Shown here piece by piece: positions 11,809 to 23,935 of a stretch of 64,000 bases of DNA; the stretch's first letter is position 1; each line of letters opens with the position of its first letter. The translations under genes were made by a program, and so were the position numbers. The stretch comes from Mrakia gelida (taxonomy: Eukaryota; Basidiomycota; Tremellomycetes; Cystofilobasidiales; Mrakiaceae). Under the pieces are notes generated by a model, which worked only from the letters and a program-made list of their open reading frames with translations, made no database searches and was not told where the DNA came from. The DNA lies in NCBI GenBank assembly GCA_024345305.1, contig BRON01000004.1, positions 1,178,001-1,242,000 of the forward strand. The letters are read 5' to 3'.

Positions 11809-14011
11809 ATGTCTCCTCCCATCCACCGTGTGCTCTCAATCGGAAAACCTCGCTCTATAGAAGCCAACAACGACCTTGCCGCCCTCGCCGCCTCAGGAGT
11901 CCGTGAGCTCGAATTCCCCTCCTCCTCTGCCACGTTTCCATTCGCTCATCCTCCGTTCTTTCCTTTTCGCAGAGATCATCTACGTTCCTAAGGATGTCAC
12001 GGATCGTCTAGAGGTGATCGCCTGGATCAAGGAGCAGGTCGTCAACGATGGAGGCTTCTCTGCTATCGGTAGGTCGCCCTCCTCGTCCTTCAAATCTCGA
12101 ACCAAGCTCACCCTCCCTCCGCCCTTCTTCGTTCTCGCTCGCTCAGCTTTCTGGCTTTCTCACATCTTCAAGCTTTTGCCTTTCGACGAGACTCTCTTCG
12201 CTCCTTGTCTTCCTCCCGTCGCTCCCAAGGGAACTCTGCGCTGCGTTTGTGGACCTGGAGCGGTTCGTCTCAGTCTTCCTCGTCCTCCTCCCTCTTGCCC
12301 GCTCACTCCTTCACTCACGCTCTTTTCCTTCGCTTTCTGTCACTCTGCTTGAACTAGGGTTTCGACAAGATCCCCCTCGACTACTTCAACTCCGAGCAAG
12401 TCTTCTACGCCAACACTCCCGAAGCCGTTGCTGAACCAACTGCTGCTCACGTCGTCAGTCCAACCTTTCCCTCCCCCCTGCCTCCCCAACCCTCTGAGCT
12501 CGATCCCGAAGGCTCGCAAGGCAACGACGACCTCTTCTCCGTCTCAAGCGTTTGGTCTCGACTCTGCCCATCGCTTCCCCTCCCTCAACAAAGCTCACCT
12601 CTCACTCGCGTCCTCTCCTTCCCCTCCCAGGTCATCCTAGTCCTCACTGCCCTCCGAGGAACGACCGGAGCCGAACGATCCCTTCGTCGAGGAGAATGGA
12701 CCTCAGGAGGAGATTCCGTAGCCAATAAGACTCTTGGAAGGTGAGCTTCGTCTTTAACTCTTCTTGAGTCGCCGTTTCGTCCCTCCCACTTCTCGTCGCC
12801 TCACATCAACTCACTCCCCTCCTCCCCTCCCTCACCTCACCTCTAGGTCTCAAGTCGGTCTCCGACTCGGTATCGTCGGAATGGGTTCCATCGGAAGGGT
12901 TCGTTCCTCCTCCCTTTACTCCCAACTTCGCTCGTCTTCGCACGAGCTCGAGGGTCGCGTCGAGCTGACCTCCCTTCGTTTTCGTTCTCGCTTCGCTCGC
13001 AGATCGTCGCGAGGTACTTGACCGCCCTGGGAATGAAAGTCAGCTACTACAACCGAAACAAGCTTTCTCAGGATCTCGAGGCTGGAGCGACTTATGTTTC
13101 TTCGCTTGATGAGGTGAGTCTTGCGCCGTTTTCGTTTGGTTGAGGGGAGAGAAGAGAAGTCGCGTCGAGTTGAGTTGAGCTGATCGTTCGTTTTGCGTTG
13201 CAGCTGTTGCGCAACACCGACGTCCTCTCCGTTCACGTTCCTCTTTCGACGTCAACGAAGGGTCTGATCGGAGCGAGGGAACTGGCGCTGCTTCCTAAGG
13301 GAGCTGTGGTGATTAATACGAGTCGGGGACCTTGTGAGTGCTGCCCGTTTCTTTTTTTCCTTTCTTTCCCTTCGTTCCTTCCTCTCTTCCCCTATTCCTC
13401 CCTCCTCGTCCCTCCCCCGACTAAACTCTCTCCCCTCTTCCCCTCCCCCCTCCTCCCCTTCACCAGTGGTCGACGAACTCGCCCTCATCGAAGCCCTCAA
13501 ATCCGACCACATCTCCACCGCCGCTCTCGACGTCTTCGATGTTGAAACTTCCGAGGGAGTGCCTGAGTACTTTAAGGAGTCGAATAGGGTTACTGTGAGT
13601 GCTGTGCTTCGTCTCTTCCTGAGTCTCGCCCCTTCCAAAACAAAACAAACGGAGCCCTTCGTTCGCTCGTTCGAACGCGTCCTGACCGACCCACCCTCCC
13701 CTTCTTCTTTCGCTCGGCTCGCTTCGCATCGCTCAACAGATCACCCCCCACATGGCCTGCAACCTCGTGGACATCATCCCTCATTTCGAGTGCGAGATGG
13801 TTCTGAGTGAGTGGGCGCATCCCTCCCTCCCTCTTCGACGACTCGCGTCGTCGTCCCCCCACCCCCCCTTCTCTCCTCCTTTCCCCTCACTGACTCCCTT
13901 TCTCTTCCCCATCCCCCCCGCTCCTTCCTTCGCACGGTAGATCTCGCCACCTTCATCCAAGACGGCAAGCCCAAGAACGCGGTGAACGGGGGGTGGCAGA
14001 CTCAGATCTAG
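11809..14011 (+). CDS. D-isomer-specific 2-hydroxyacid dehydrogenase
   Basis: This is an NAD(P)-dependent oxidoreductase of the glyoxylate/hydroxypyruvate reductase group, interconverting 2-keto acids and D-2-hydroxy acids. The start is MSPPIHRVLSIGKPRSIEAN. The substrate-domain motif NTPEAVAEPTAAHVV and the nucleotide-binding loop LGIVGMGSIGRIVARYL are followed by SVHVPLSTSTKGLI, catalytic-Arg motif VVINTSRGPLVDE, ALDVFDVE, and catalytic-His region ITPHMAC. The end is GWQTQI at 14011. At least eight short introns interrupt it, and the conserved motifs fix most junctions. The length is normal and no key residue is missing. It resembles fungal Gor1-like enzymes; glyoxylate, hydroxypyruvate or another keto acid could be the true substrate. 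Confidence 0.92.
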
Positions 14012-16820
14012 ACCTTGTTTCGCGCTCGTTGTTTCGTTCAGTGAGATAGATATAAATTTGGTAGATTTTAGACGTTATGTTTTGGGTTTCTTTGGATGCT
14101 GTCTTTGTCTTGCTGAAAGCGAGCAGGAAGGGCGGAGGCAAAAGCGTTGCGCACGTCAGCTCGTCGAAAACGAAAGGGCAGGAGCAAAGGTGGAGCGGTC
14201 GAGTTGGAGTCGAACCACCATCTTCGGTCCCTCTTTCTGCTTCTTCTTGTCCCTCTTCTCGACGGAAGAAGAGTTTTCGTCTATTCCCTCGCCGTCCGTC
14301 CGTCCATCGCACTGCTGTGTCTTCCTGGAGGCTAAACGCGAGATGGACGAGCGGAGGAGGGAGGGCCAGACGTCATGCTCCATCTCCCTCCCTCTTTCCT
14401 CTCCTTTCTTCCTCTCTCTTTCTCTTTTCCGCATGGGTGGGACAGGATGGGAGATCGAAGAGACCTGCTTCCGAGCGTTGCACGAGGAGCGAGTCTGCTT
14501 CACTCGGCTCTCGTGTTCAGCGGGTCGAAGTGCAGGTCTCTTCCTTCTCCCGCTTTCCACTCCTTTCTCTTCCTCTCTCTCTCTCTCTTTTCGATTCAGG
14601 ATAGGGAGCTTGAAGAGGACTTCCACCTCAGGTCTCAGACCTTTGTACTGTGCTCGTCTATAGGCTCTGCGCTGGAGCCCTCTTCTTTCTCCTTCTCTTC
14701 CTTTCTTTGTTCCCTCTTTTCCCGCTTCCTTTCTTCTTCTCCCCACTCTCTTCACGAGTAAGTGAGTGGATGAATCAGAGAGGCTCCGCTCGACAGACCG
14801 GACGACGAGGACCTGTCAGTCGTCCTTTTGCTCTGTTCTGTTCGGAACGCGAGGCTCTCCGTTCCTTCCCCTCGTCTTTCCTTTTTCCTCTCTCTCTTCC
14901 TCCTCCTCCTCCTCATCCCACAACCTCGTAAATACTCAAGTTCCTTCCTGATCCTGTAGTATATCATCCTCTTCGCTCGTCCGGGCTCCTTCCAAGAAAA
15001 TCCGGGCGAGAGAAGAGCGACGCGTCCGAGAGGTTCAGGAATCGACGCGACGGCGCTCTGCGGGGGAGATCTTCTCGAGTGTGACGTCGAGGCGATCTGG
15101 TAGCGTGACAAGGTTGTGGTGCAGCGTTTCCTCTTTCTCCCGAGAATGGGAACGAAGGGACTCACTGCACGTCGCGAATCGAGACGCTACCTGTCCGCTT
15201 GCAAGGCCAAACAGCTTTCGGCGTTCTTCATCTTCTCCCGCACTACTTGAGTCTCTTTTGTACATATAGGAAAGAGTCGACGTCTGCATTCTCGCGATCT
15301 CGCGTTCAGGAAGAGCGTGAGGGAGAACGATCGCATCGTTTCGCTTCGCGTGCCCCTTTTTGCGGTCAGCTCTTCCCTGTCTCTCCTACTTTCTTCTCTG
15401 TCTCTTCTCCGCCTTCCGTGAGCACGCAGGTGGTGGTCGAGAAGGTAGTAGGAGATCTCGATATTGCGCGAAGCCGATCAGTCCGACTGGTTCGATTTTC
15501 GCGCGACGCGTCGACTTCTTCACCTGCTCGGCTCCCGCTCTCCCGAAGGACAGAGCCAACTGTTTCTTCTGCTTTCTTGTAGACGACCGTTTTTCTGGCC
15601 TGTTTGAGACTCAGGTCCGTAGAACGAGTCGTTCTTCGAACAACCCAGATGTCGCGGATTTCTTTGTTCTTTCTCTTCCCCCCCCCTTCCTTTCGATCTT
15701 CCTTTCGACTCGAATGACCGAGTGATGGTCTGCCTTCCCTGCCGATTAGATCATTATGTCCTTGCTTCACCGAGGTACACTGCGAGGGAACGACTGAAGG
15801 GTCTGTCTCTCCTGCCTCGCGTCGTCGAGCCACCGCTCCCCAGCTCACTTCCCGTATCACGAGCCTTCGGCAGTGCGTAGAGAAACACACCAACCCTCGT
15901 GAGGCGAGAGATGCGAGAAGGAGACCCGTTGAGTCCTCAGAGGTCGGAGGCGAAAGAAACGTCGACTCGTTAAGACGAGGATGGCAACGGATGCGAGCGC
16001 TCGCTTCTCGAAGTGGACATCTTTCAGTCTTCAGCTGAACACCAGCTTCTAACTTAGTCTCAAAATATATGGAAATGTTTACTGTAAAAGACTCAGAAAG
16101 CTCAGCGCGGTCGCCCGTACGAAACGCGATCGAAAGAGCGATAAGGGTGAGCGACGCGTTCATTTTCGCGGATTGAGAGTGGAAGAGCTGTTTTGAGAGG
16201 CCATGAGCGGTGAGATATTTGAGGAGTCATCCTTGGGTCTAGTCATTCTCGCCGTTCAAGGATGATCGCAGAGAGAACGAGCGAGGAGGGAGATGTCGAA
16301 GTGAGATCGCGCGCGACCTGGGTTCTTCAGCCCCTGAACCGAGAAATTTCCGTGCGGGTTGGAAGAGGAATCTCTCAGACATCTATCCATGCTTTCCAAC
16401 CGAATCCTTTCTCGATAGACAAGACGGAAAAGTCGCAGGGGTGAAGATGAGAGGCGAGGGTGGCCAGGGCGCAGTTGGAGGCAGTTGGCCAATTCTTCAG
16501 CGACCTGTTCCCTTCTTCTTTCTGCTGCTGTTTCTTTCCTTCCCCTCCATCTTCAAGACGCAACAGGTTGGTATACTTTGCCGCTAGACCTTCGACCACC
16601 TCGCCATCGGATGCATCCATACTGACCTAGCATCCTCTCTTTTCTCCCATCCCACTTCATCGTCTCGTTCGCCCTCCGTCTCTTCAAACTTTGCACCTCA
16701 CCTCGTTCCCTTCCTCCCACCTTCCTTCGCCTTTCCCTCTTCACCAACCACCCCAAACCAACCCCAAACTCCTACCACGCCCTTCTCTGCCCTCTTCGGA
16801 ACGTCTGTGCGAAATTAGAA
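14012..16820. other. Large intergenic region, no supported gene
   Basis: At about 2.8 kb this is the longest gap in the window. The first 100 bases are AT-richer and look like the dehydrogenase 3' UTR. 14380-14900 is pyrimidine-rich and low-complexity. A minus-strand open frame spans 15366-16163 but has no family motif. The last few hundred bases must hold the promoter of eL13. I checked for tRNA A- and B-box patterns and found none convincing. A long non-coding transcript or a poorly conserved gene is possible but not shown. Confidence 0.45.
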
Positions 16821-18064
16821 ATGGGATTCGGCAAGAACAACGGTGAGCAGGTCGTCTTGAATCAGGTCATAGGAGGGAGGAGGAGGAGAGCTCGCCTTTG
16901 GAAGGAGACTTGAAGCTGACTTTGTTCTCTTTTCTTCAAAGTCCTCCACGCCAATCATTTCCGAAAGGACTGGCAGGTTCGCATACCTTCATCTAGCTGT
17001 CGCTCGTAATCCGTGGGGAGGTGTAGGAGGGCTGTCGTTCTGACTCAAAGATCTCTCTCTCTCCCCTCTTCGCTCCTTCCTCAACCTCACCAACCCTCCC
17101 CTCCCGCTCGCCCAATCCGCCCTCCAATCGACCTCCGCTTCCCTCCTCATCAACTCTATCCTCACGGCCACCTTCCTATCCTCCACCACCATCCTCTCCT
17201 AACAGCGACGAGTGAAGACCTGGTTCGACCAGCCTGGACGAAAGTCGCGAAGAAGACAGGCTCGAGCCACCAAGGCCACCACCCTCGGAGCTCGACCCCT
17301 CAAGACTCTCCGACCCGCCGTCCGATGCCCCACCGTCAGGTACAACACCAAGATCCGAGAGGGACGAGGTTTCACCCTCAGGGAGCTCAAGGCTGCTGGT
17401 GTTGGAAAGAAGGAGGCTAAGGGACTCGGAATCTCCGTCGATCACCGACGACGAGGAGGAGACGAGGCTGCTGAGCAGGTTAACGTTGAGAGGATCAAGG
17501 GATACCGAGCGAGGTGAGTTCATGGTCTTGTCTCTGGAGTGGAGGGTATCGTCTAGGAGGAAGGAGGGACTCTGTGGAGGGAGGGAAGGAACGCGTTTGT
17601 TGAGGTCGCTCGAAGGGGAGGATTTTGGGTCGAACGTCGAGCTGCTTGCTGCCTCGCTCGTTCTCTCTCTCTTCTCGCACCACTAACCTGTCCCTCTCCT
17701 TTCGCACCCTCTCCCCTACCAGGTTGATCGTCTTCCCCCGAAAGGCTGGAAAGCCCAAGGCTGGAGACTCCTCCGCTGAGGACCTCAAGGCTGAGACCAC
17801 CCGAGCTGCCATCCCCCTTCCCACCGTCTACACCCGAGAGGCTCCCAGGGCCATCACCGAGGAGGAGAAGGAGTTCGAGGCCTACAGGACTCTCCGAGTT
17901 GCCCGAGCTGCCAAGAGGAACGCTGGACAGGCTAAGAAGAGGGCCGAGTGAGTTTTGCTTTCCCTTCGTTTCGAGCTCGTCTCTCGGTTCACTGACTCGC
18001 TTCGTTTTGGTTCGAGCGTTTGTTTAGGAAGAAGGCTGCTGAGGAGGCCGCTCTCAAGAAGTAG
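16821..18064 (+). CDS. RPL13: 60S ribosomal protein L13 (eL13)
   Basis: This is a structural protein of the large ribosomal subunit. The spliced protein begins MGFGKNNVLHANHFRKDWQR and carries the family signature RVKTWFDQPGRKSRRRQAR, then RPLKTLRPAVRCPTVRYN, GRGFTLRELKAAG, GLGISVDHRRRG, LIVFPRK and a Lys/Ala-rich end (KRAEKKAAEEAALKK). It has four introns: after codon 7, after DWQ, after GYRA and after KKRAE. The intron before RRVKTW is long (about 225 nt), as is common for early introns of ribosomal protein genes. The length (about 210 residues) is normal. Confidence 0.97.
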
Positions 18065-19594
18065 AGTGGGTTTACTTCGTTGTTTTAGGTGTCTCTCTTA
18101 TGCTTTCTCGCTACGACTCCCTTCACGAGCTCGAGTCCGTCGAAAGCTCGTCGTCGCTCGCTTCTTCCTTCCCCCATCAACTAACGCTCTTGCCCGGAGA
18201 TCGAGTCGCGGTTCTGGACCCTCCTCGTGCCTTTCCATCGAAAGATCTCGCCTTCTCGAGCGAGCGCGAGCTGAGGCCTTGACTGGAAACTCGGACAACG
18301 ACTTCGAGAACTCGACTAGCGATTTCGTCTCGTCCCTCTTCCATTCCTCAAACCGCGACCCTCCTTCCTCTTGAGATGCTCAACTATCCTTGGACCTTTC
18401 TCTCCACCCTTTCACTCTCCCAGGTCAACCTTCGTAGATCCTGGAAGCCTCATCACTCGTTGGCTCGAGCTGGCGAGCTTCAGCCCAGCGACCAAGAGCT
18501 CGTTGAGCCTTTCATCAAGACTGGAACAAACGAGTAGCCCGATCTTGGTCGCCTGCCTGCTCAAGAGCGGCTTCATCGGGAGCTTCCGTGCTTGGTGTAT
18601 GAACAGAGGCTCGCGTATCTCTCATTGGAGGAGCCTGTCAAGCCAGCTCGAGGAGGGGGAGAGGTTGGGGAGGGAGGAGCAGGCGAGGTTCAGCTTGGAC
18701 GTTTCTTGGTGAGCTCGCCGTGCTTTTCCTTTCAGTGGTGTATCTCTCTCGTCTGGCTTCGGTTTCGGAGAGATCTGTAGTTGCCCTCGCTCGAAGTTCA
18801 TCTTCAGACGCTGGGTCGACGAGGTCGACGTAAACCAACTTCGACCACGAAGGAAGCAAGCGACCTCCGTTCGTTTTGTCTTCTTCCCTCGGCCTCTCTC
18901 TCTCACCTTCTGGGAAACAGCACAGCCTCGAGCTACAAACCGAGCTAGAGGAAGAATGCAGGGAACCGAGGAGGAGGAAGGAACAGGACGAAGCCAGGGG
19001 AGAGGGAAGCCTTCGACAGTCGCTTTCGCCCCTGCTCCTCCTGTCTTTCGAGGGAGCCCACGGCCGTGCTCTCCGCCGGACGAAGATGAGATAACGAGCC
19101 ATATATACCATCGAGTCCGAGCTAACTTGGTCCTCTCATCTCGCTTCAGATCGCGCTTCTTGGGTCAGGCTTCGAGACGAGAAGGTGAGCTTGCATCGTC
19201 GTTCCCTCTCTCGCGTCGCCTGTCTCCTTCCTTTCACGACCTTCCTTCTTCCTCTTTCCAACCTTCTTTGCGGATCATCAACACGAGAACCGAGGATCGG
19301 CCGCGCGGACCTCGAGGATTTATGTCCCACTTGAGGCACAAGGAGGACTACAGGTCCCGCTCTTCACCCTCTTTCTCCTTTTCCCTCCTGTCCTCTCCTT
19401 CTGTGCTCCTCTCTCTTTCTCTCCCCTCCGCTCCTTCTTTCGTTCACCTGACAGCTAGGCGTTCCCTCCGTCAGCGGTCATCTTCTCTCTCGCTCAAAGC
19501 CCTCAGCAACCTTCCTTCCCTCTCACCTCCTCCTCCTCTCTCCCTCGCGTCTCATGGTCTCCCAGGAAACGGCCTACGCCTTTTTCTACCTCCA
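18065..19594 (+). other. Unresolved region, probably at least one small spliced gene
   Basis: This 1.5 kb lies between eL13 and the receptor-like gene and is too long to be only UTR and promoter. A textbook intron end, GCTAACTTGG followed by pyrimidines and TTCAG, finishes at 19148. It precedes a 37-39 nt stretch ending at a GTGAGC donor near 19187, which could be a short exon reading RASWVRLRDEK. Upstream, 18590-18715 reads as SSQLEEGERLGREEQARFSL in one frame, with another GTGAGC donor at about 18711. A further frame (18922 to about 19095) is rich in Glu and Arg. I could not join these into one model with a start and stop, so I list the region rather than a gene. Confidence 0.3.
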
Positions 19595-21785
19595 TGCACG
19601 TCTCTAATTCCTCTTTCAGCAACTCCTCCACTCCTTATCTTGAGTAGGTCTCAAAACTAACATGCGCGTTCTCCCTTCCTCCGCCTCTTCCTCCTCCAGC
19701 TCTTCGCTCTCGCCCTCACCACCTTCCTCCTTCTCACCATCTTCTACTCCGGAGGGACTCTCAAGCGAGACCCAACGGTCATCTCCCTTCTCATCATCTA
19801 CGGCGTCATCTCCCCGCTCTTCTTCGACCTCACTCTCTTCAGGACGGGAGGAAGCCTCGAAACGTTCGATGTCAACTCAGCGATCTGTCTGGCTCAGGCA
19901 GGAGGAACAGCTGGTCTCCAGAGTATGCAGGCTGCTGGAGTGCTCGCGCTGGTCGTAAAAGTAAGCTCTTATCTTGGTATCGTTTTCGTTGGGGAAGGAG
20001 GAAGGATTGTGTGGGAGAGGAAGGGGGCGTCCCGTTTCACTCCGAGAGTTGAGCGTCGTACTGACACCCTTCCTTCGTTCTTCGCTTCAGCTTTTCGCCA
20101 CTCTCCTGGCCGTCTCTAGAAGAGCTGAGAGCTTCTTCGACTCCATAGCGATGCAGGTCATCGTGAGTTCGCTTCTTCCTTCTCTTTCCTCCCCGAGAAG
20201 GAAGCTTCGACTGACAACGTTCGACGCGTTTCGTCCCCTGTTTCGTCTTCCCTCTCTTCCCAGCTCATCGTTCTTCCTTACGCTCTTTGGCTCACGGATC
20301 TCGTTGCTACGATAGTGCTGGCGAGAGATGGAGTGGGGAGGTCGAGGGTCGTGATAGGAGACTTCGTGAGTTCCTCGAGGGGAAAGACGAGGAGAACCGA
20401 CAACACGTCGAGCTGACCCTCGTGTTCTTCCCCGTCTTGACGTTTCAGTACTGCCGGATCGAGAACGATGGCGTGTGAGTGCTCGACTTCTACAGGGATA
20501 GCTGCGGATAAAACAAATCTGACATCCTTCTCCCCTTCCTCGTATAGTGTAATGGCCTTCGCCTCGATCAACATGGTCCTCTTCTCACTCGTCGTCACGT
20601 TCCTTTGTGCGTCTTTGACCTTCATTCTCCCTTGAACCTTCACGTCACTCGCTGACCGTGCTCTTTCCTTTCTGCTCCAGTCTTCGCCATCATCCTCGTC
20701 ATCCGTCGTTTTCTCGTCTTCCGCCATCTCGGAGGAGAAGAGGTCGTTCCAAGCTCTCTCGTCGTCGCGTTCAGTGAAGTCGACGTCGGACTTTCGATTC
20801 GGATTGTGCTCTTCACTCTCTACGTGGGAGTTGCCTTTGGGTGGGTCTTGATCTTTCTCTCGAGACAGACGGACGACTCAGGACTGACCTCGTCGCGTTG
20901 TCGTCGCGTCTCTTCTGCAGTGCCTCGACTCTCATCCTCGTCGACCGCTCCCTCCTCGTCTGGAACCTTACCTCCGCTGCAGGTGCGTTCGTCGTCCTCG
21001 CCAGCTCTTCAGACCTAGTTTATCCTCCTTTCCTCTTCCTTCGTTCAGCCGGACCCGTCATCTTCCTCGTCTTTGGCTCGCAAATGGACGTCCTCGCCGT
21101 TTGGTTCTACCCTCTTCGCCTCCTCTACCACTGGACCCTCAAGTTCTTCCTTGCCGTCACCCCTATACGCTCTCCTCCTCCTCCCACTCCAACTCTTCGA
21201 ACGGACTCTCCCGATCCCTTTCCTCCTCAAACGGTCTACCTGCCCTCTCTCCCTCTCTCCCTCCACGCGCCTCACTCCCTTCACTCAGCCAACACCCACG
21301 CTCGCACGCTCACTCGAGGATCCTCCTTCACTCGCTCAACCCAAGGAGCTCGCACTCCCTCGCCTGGCCTCTGGACGAAAGACGGTCGTTGGAGAACCTC
21401 TCTCTTCCTCGAGGAAGGCGGGACGGCCAAGGAGTTGGACGGACCTCAGAGCGAAGAGGAGCGTCGATGGAGAGAAGATCAGAGGAAAGGGGATAGGGCG
21501 CTTGCGGAGGAGTTGATGCAGATCAAGAGGGAGGTGGGGATGGTGAAGAGCGAGCTGGTGGATATACGGCGGGAGGTGGGAGAGCGAGGATGGATTGAGG
21601 ATCAGGAGCAGGAGAGGCGGAGGAGGGTCGCGACGGAGGAGACGGAACGACGAAGGGATCAGGATGGGAGGTCGGACGCTTCGTCGGCTATCGAGGAGGA
21701 TAGCGAGGAAGAGGTGGAGGAGGAGAAAGAGGAGGAGGTGAAGGAGGCGAGACCTCCTCGGCCTGCGACTCCTGGTCCTTGGTGA
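19595..21785 (+). CDS. Seven-helix receptor-like protein (fungal GPCR type)
   Basis: The spliced reading shows seven hydrophobic helices: LFALALTTFLLLTIFY, ISLLIIYGVISPLFF, AAGVLALVVKLFATLLAV, VILIVLPYALWLTDLV, INMVLFSLVVTFLFFAIIL, RIVLFTLYVGVAFGAS and PVIFLVFGSQMDVLAVWFY. A Cys before helix 3 (AICLAQAG) and one between helices 4 and 5 (FYCRIENDG) sit where GPCRs form the extracellular disulfide. The cytoplasmic tail of about 190 residues is Pro/Ser-rich, then charged and coiled-coil-like, ending with an acidic EEEVEEEKEEEV run. The start is uncertain: ATG-CAC at 19595 followed by an intron to 19699 (ACTAAC branch) is in phase with helix 1, but upstream exons are possible. It is not a Ste3 pheromone receptor by sequence. 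Ligand unknown. Confidence 0.6.
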
Positions 21786-22298
21786 TCGTCGAAGTCGTCG
21801 CGTCGAGTCTTCGGATCGTTTTCTGTTCGGTTATCTTTTTGTTGTTTCTTCTCCTTCTTCCTCACGTTGCTTGTTTGATTCTCTTCGACTTTGACTTTCT
21901 CCTTCTTACACCACCCCACGCTCGCTCGCCTGCTCTTCTCTCTTCTCGGTGGACTTTATCTCGTTTGCTTGTTTCTCCTCGTTGCTTCGCTTTCACTCCC
22001 TCTACCTCTGAACTAGGCCCTCTCTCTCTCATCTCCACCTCCATACATCGCATCCTCTTCGGTGATACGTTTTTCTTACGCAACCATCTTTGTCGTACTT
22101 CCCCTTCCCTTCCTTTAGACCTTTGCTCGGTTTCGTCGCGTCCTCCCGTCTCTTCCCTTTTCTTCGTTCGACTCTGCCCACATCTTGTTTTCTTCTCTTA
22201 TCCTACACAATCTACTCATGACCTTCCGCTGCCTGCTTCAAGTCGCTCGAGGACTCGTAGAGATAAGTCGCATCCATCAGGAGCGACTAACAGCAAAG
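21786..22298. other. Convergent 3' region
   Basis: The region holds the 3' UTRs of the receptor-like gene (+) and the thioesterase gene (-). 21800-22200 is T- and C-rich on the plus strand. I see no supported gene or RNA here. Confidence 0.5.
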
Positions 22299-23716
22299 CT
22301 ACAGCTTCGGCGAGGGCGACGACGACGACCCGTTCTCCTCCTTCCACGATTTCGCTTCGAGAGCAGCCTTCAGGATTTCGGGGAAGGCCGCTTTCCGGCT
22401 GGCGTTGTGGTCGTAGATGATGTTCTCGCTGTTGGATTGGAGAGCGAGGGGAGAGAAGGGAGGGAGGGAGGGAGGGAGGAGGAGGAGGAGAGTCAGCGTC
22501 GGCGGTCGCGTTTGAATATGAGAGGGGTTGATATCGAGTGAGGACAATAAAGCTGAGGAGAGCGATAGGGTTCGACAAGGTGCTGTCCCGAGGAGCGCTG
22601 AGGGTAGCCACGGCGGCAGGCAGGAGGAAAACTCACGTTTCGCAGGTTGAAACTAGCCGTCCAGTCTTCAACGACCAAGCCTCGTGAGCGAGCTTGAAGC
22701 TCGAGGGAGCTGACTCGGGAGATACCGAGTGAGGCCTGGACAGGAGGATGAGCGAATCGGGGTGGGTGACGGGGAACTGTGATAGAAAGCGAGCAGCAGA
22801 AGACGAAAAACGAGGAGTCAGACGTGAGTCAATTCTATACAACGAGGAGTCAGCGTCCTTCAAGCGACAGAGGGGCGTACCTTGTAGGTGATGAAGTGGG
22901 ACTTCACCACGAAGCCTATGTTTTGACCAGAGAGGATATCGGTGACGAGGGCCGAAGGGAGAGGGGGGGAGAGGGATTGGAGGAAGGAGAGTCGAGCCGT
23001 CTCGAAGTAGCTGAGGAAATTCACGTTGTTCACGTGTCTGCGATGGAGAGAACAATCAGCTACATGCTCCTCGACAGCCTGAGTCCAGAAGACGACCAAG
23101 ACTGACCTGAATTGATCCGTCTCTCCCCAAGCAACAGGCCATTCGACGGCACCTCCTCCCTCGACGTCCCAACCCTGCTTCTTCGCTCGTTCCAAGATCC
23201 TCTGCCTCTCCTCCGACCAGTCGTGACTCTGAACAGACGACCATGTCTCCAGAGGCTTCTTGTAGTCGATGGGCTCTCTTGGAATCGCAGCTGGAGATGT
23301 GGGTTGGTCGGTCGTAGCTGACGGAGAAGGGCGAGGGATGGTGTAGTTGGGTGTGATCTCGCTCTCGTCGGCTGGTCCTCGAGTTCCTCTGCAAGTAAAA
23401 ATCAGAGGAGATGGTTAGTGAGGAGAAGATCATCTCGAGAGATTTGGACGAACGGTGGTAGGTAGAAAGGGGAGTGCTGATCCGCAAAGGACTTGAGCAG
23501 CTCCTGCTCGGAAGGAAGGGAAAAGAAGGACGAGGTCAGTCCGAGCTCATTTTCGTAGGACGTAGGAGAGTGAAGGAGACAAACTTCTATAGACGACATC
23601 CTGTGACCGATGAGACGAGGCGGAGCTGTGTTTGAGAGGGAGAGAGGGAGCCGTTTGAGGCAGCGAAGCATGCAAAGAGGAGTGAGGGTTGGAGGAGTTG
23701 CAAGCGTTGAGCTCAT
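22299..23716 (-). CDS. Hotdog-fold acyl thioesterase, probable mitochondrial precursor
   Basis: The start at 23716 gives an N-terminus free of acidic residues for about 40 positions and rich in Arg, Leu and Ser (CMLRCLKRLPLSLSNTAPPR), typical of a mitochondrial presequence. A second Met (MSSIE) follows, so dual targeting is possible. After introns, the mature part reads EPIDYKKPLETWSSVQSHDW and then the 4HBT hotdog signature FRHVNNVNFLSYFETARLSF. GFVVKSHFITYK, a strand-rich core and AFPEILKAALEAKSW follow. The stop is at 22299. Such proteins hydrolyse acyl-CoA or related thioesters; the substrate cannot be read. The gene lies 219 bp downstream of PBN1 on the same strand. Confidence 0.8.
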
Positions 23717-23935
23717 TCCCTTCTCCTCTCTCGGCTGTCGCCTCCCGAGCACCCGCCTCTCACAGTTTCCAGATATTCGATGAAAGATTTCCGTCTCGGT
23801 CCTGCTGCCCATCTCAGCTTACCTTTCAGTTCGCTTCAGAAGATCGCGCTGAGAAACGTTGCGCGACGAAGAAGCGCCTTCGACTCGTCGTGAACTCATG
23901 AAATGTCGTCTCGTTCTACAAAATCGCTCGAGTTA

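Noticed and set aside
11556..11933. A 125-codon minus-strand frame overlapping the dehydrogenase start.
   Set aside because: Only its last part is the first exon of the prolyl iminopeptidase. The upstream part is antisense to the dehydrogenase and its promoter.
14190..14225. Sequence GAGTTGGAGTCGAACCACC resembling a tRNA T-arm.
   Set aside because: The five-base stem does not pair on either strand, and no A box, anticodon arm or acceptor stem could be placed around it.
15366..16163. A 265-codon minus-strand frame in the large gap.
   Set aside because: No recognisable domain, no neighbouring exon signals, and a start context no better than chance. Left as possible but unsupported.
18534..18536. 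An in-frame TAG inside a coding-like stretch, considered as stop-codon readthrough.
   Set aside because: The surrounding frame is not supported by any family, and other frames look as good. A splice or frame error in my model is far more likely than recoding.
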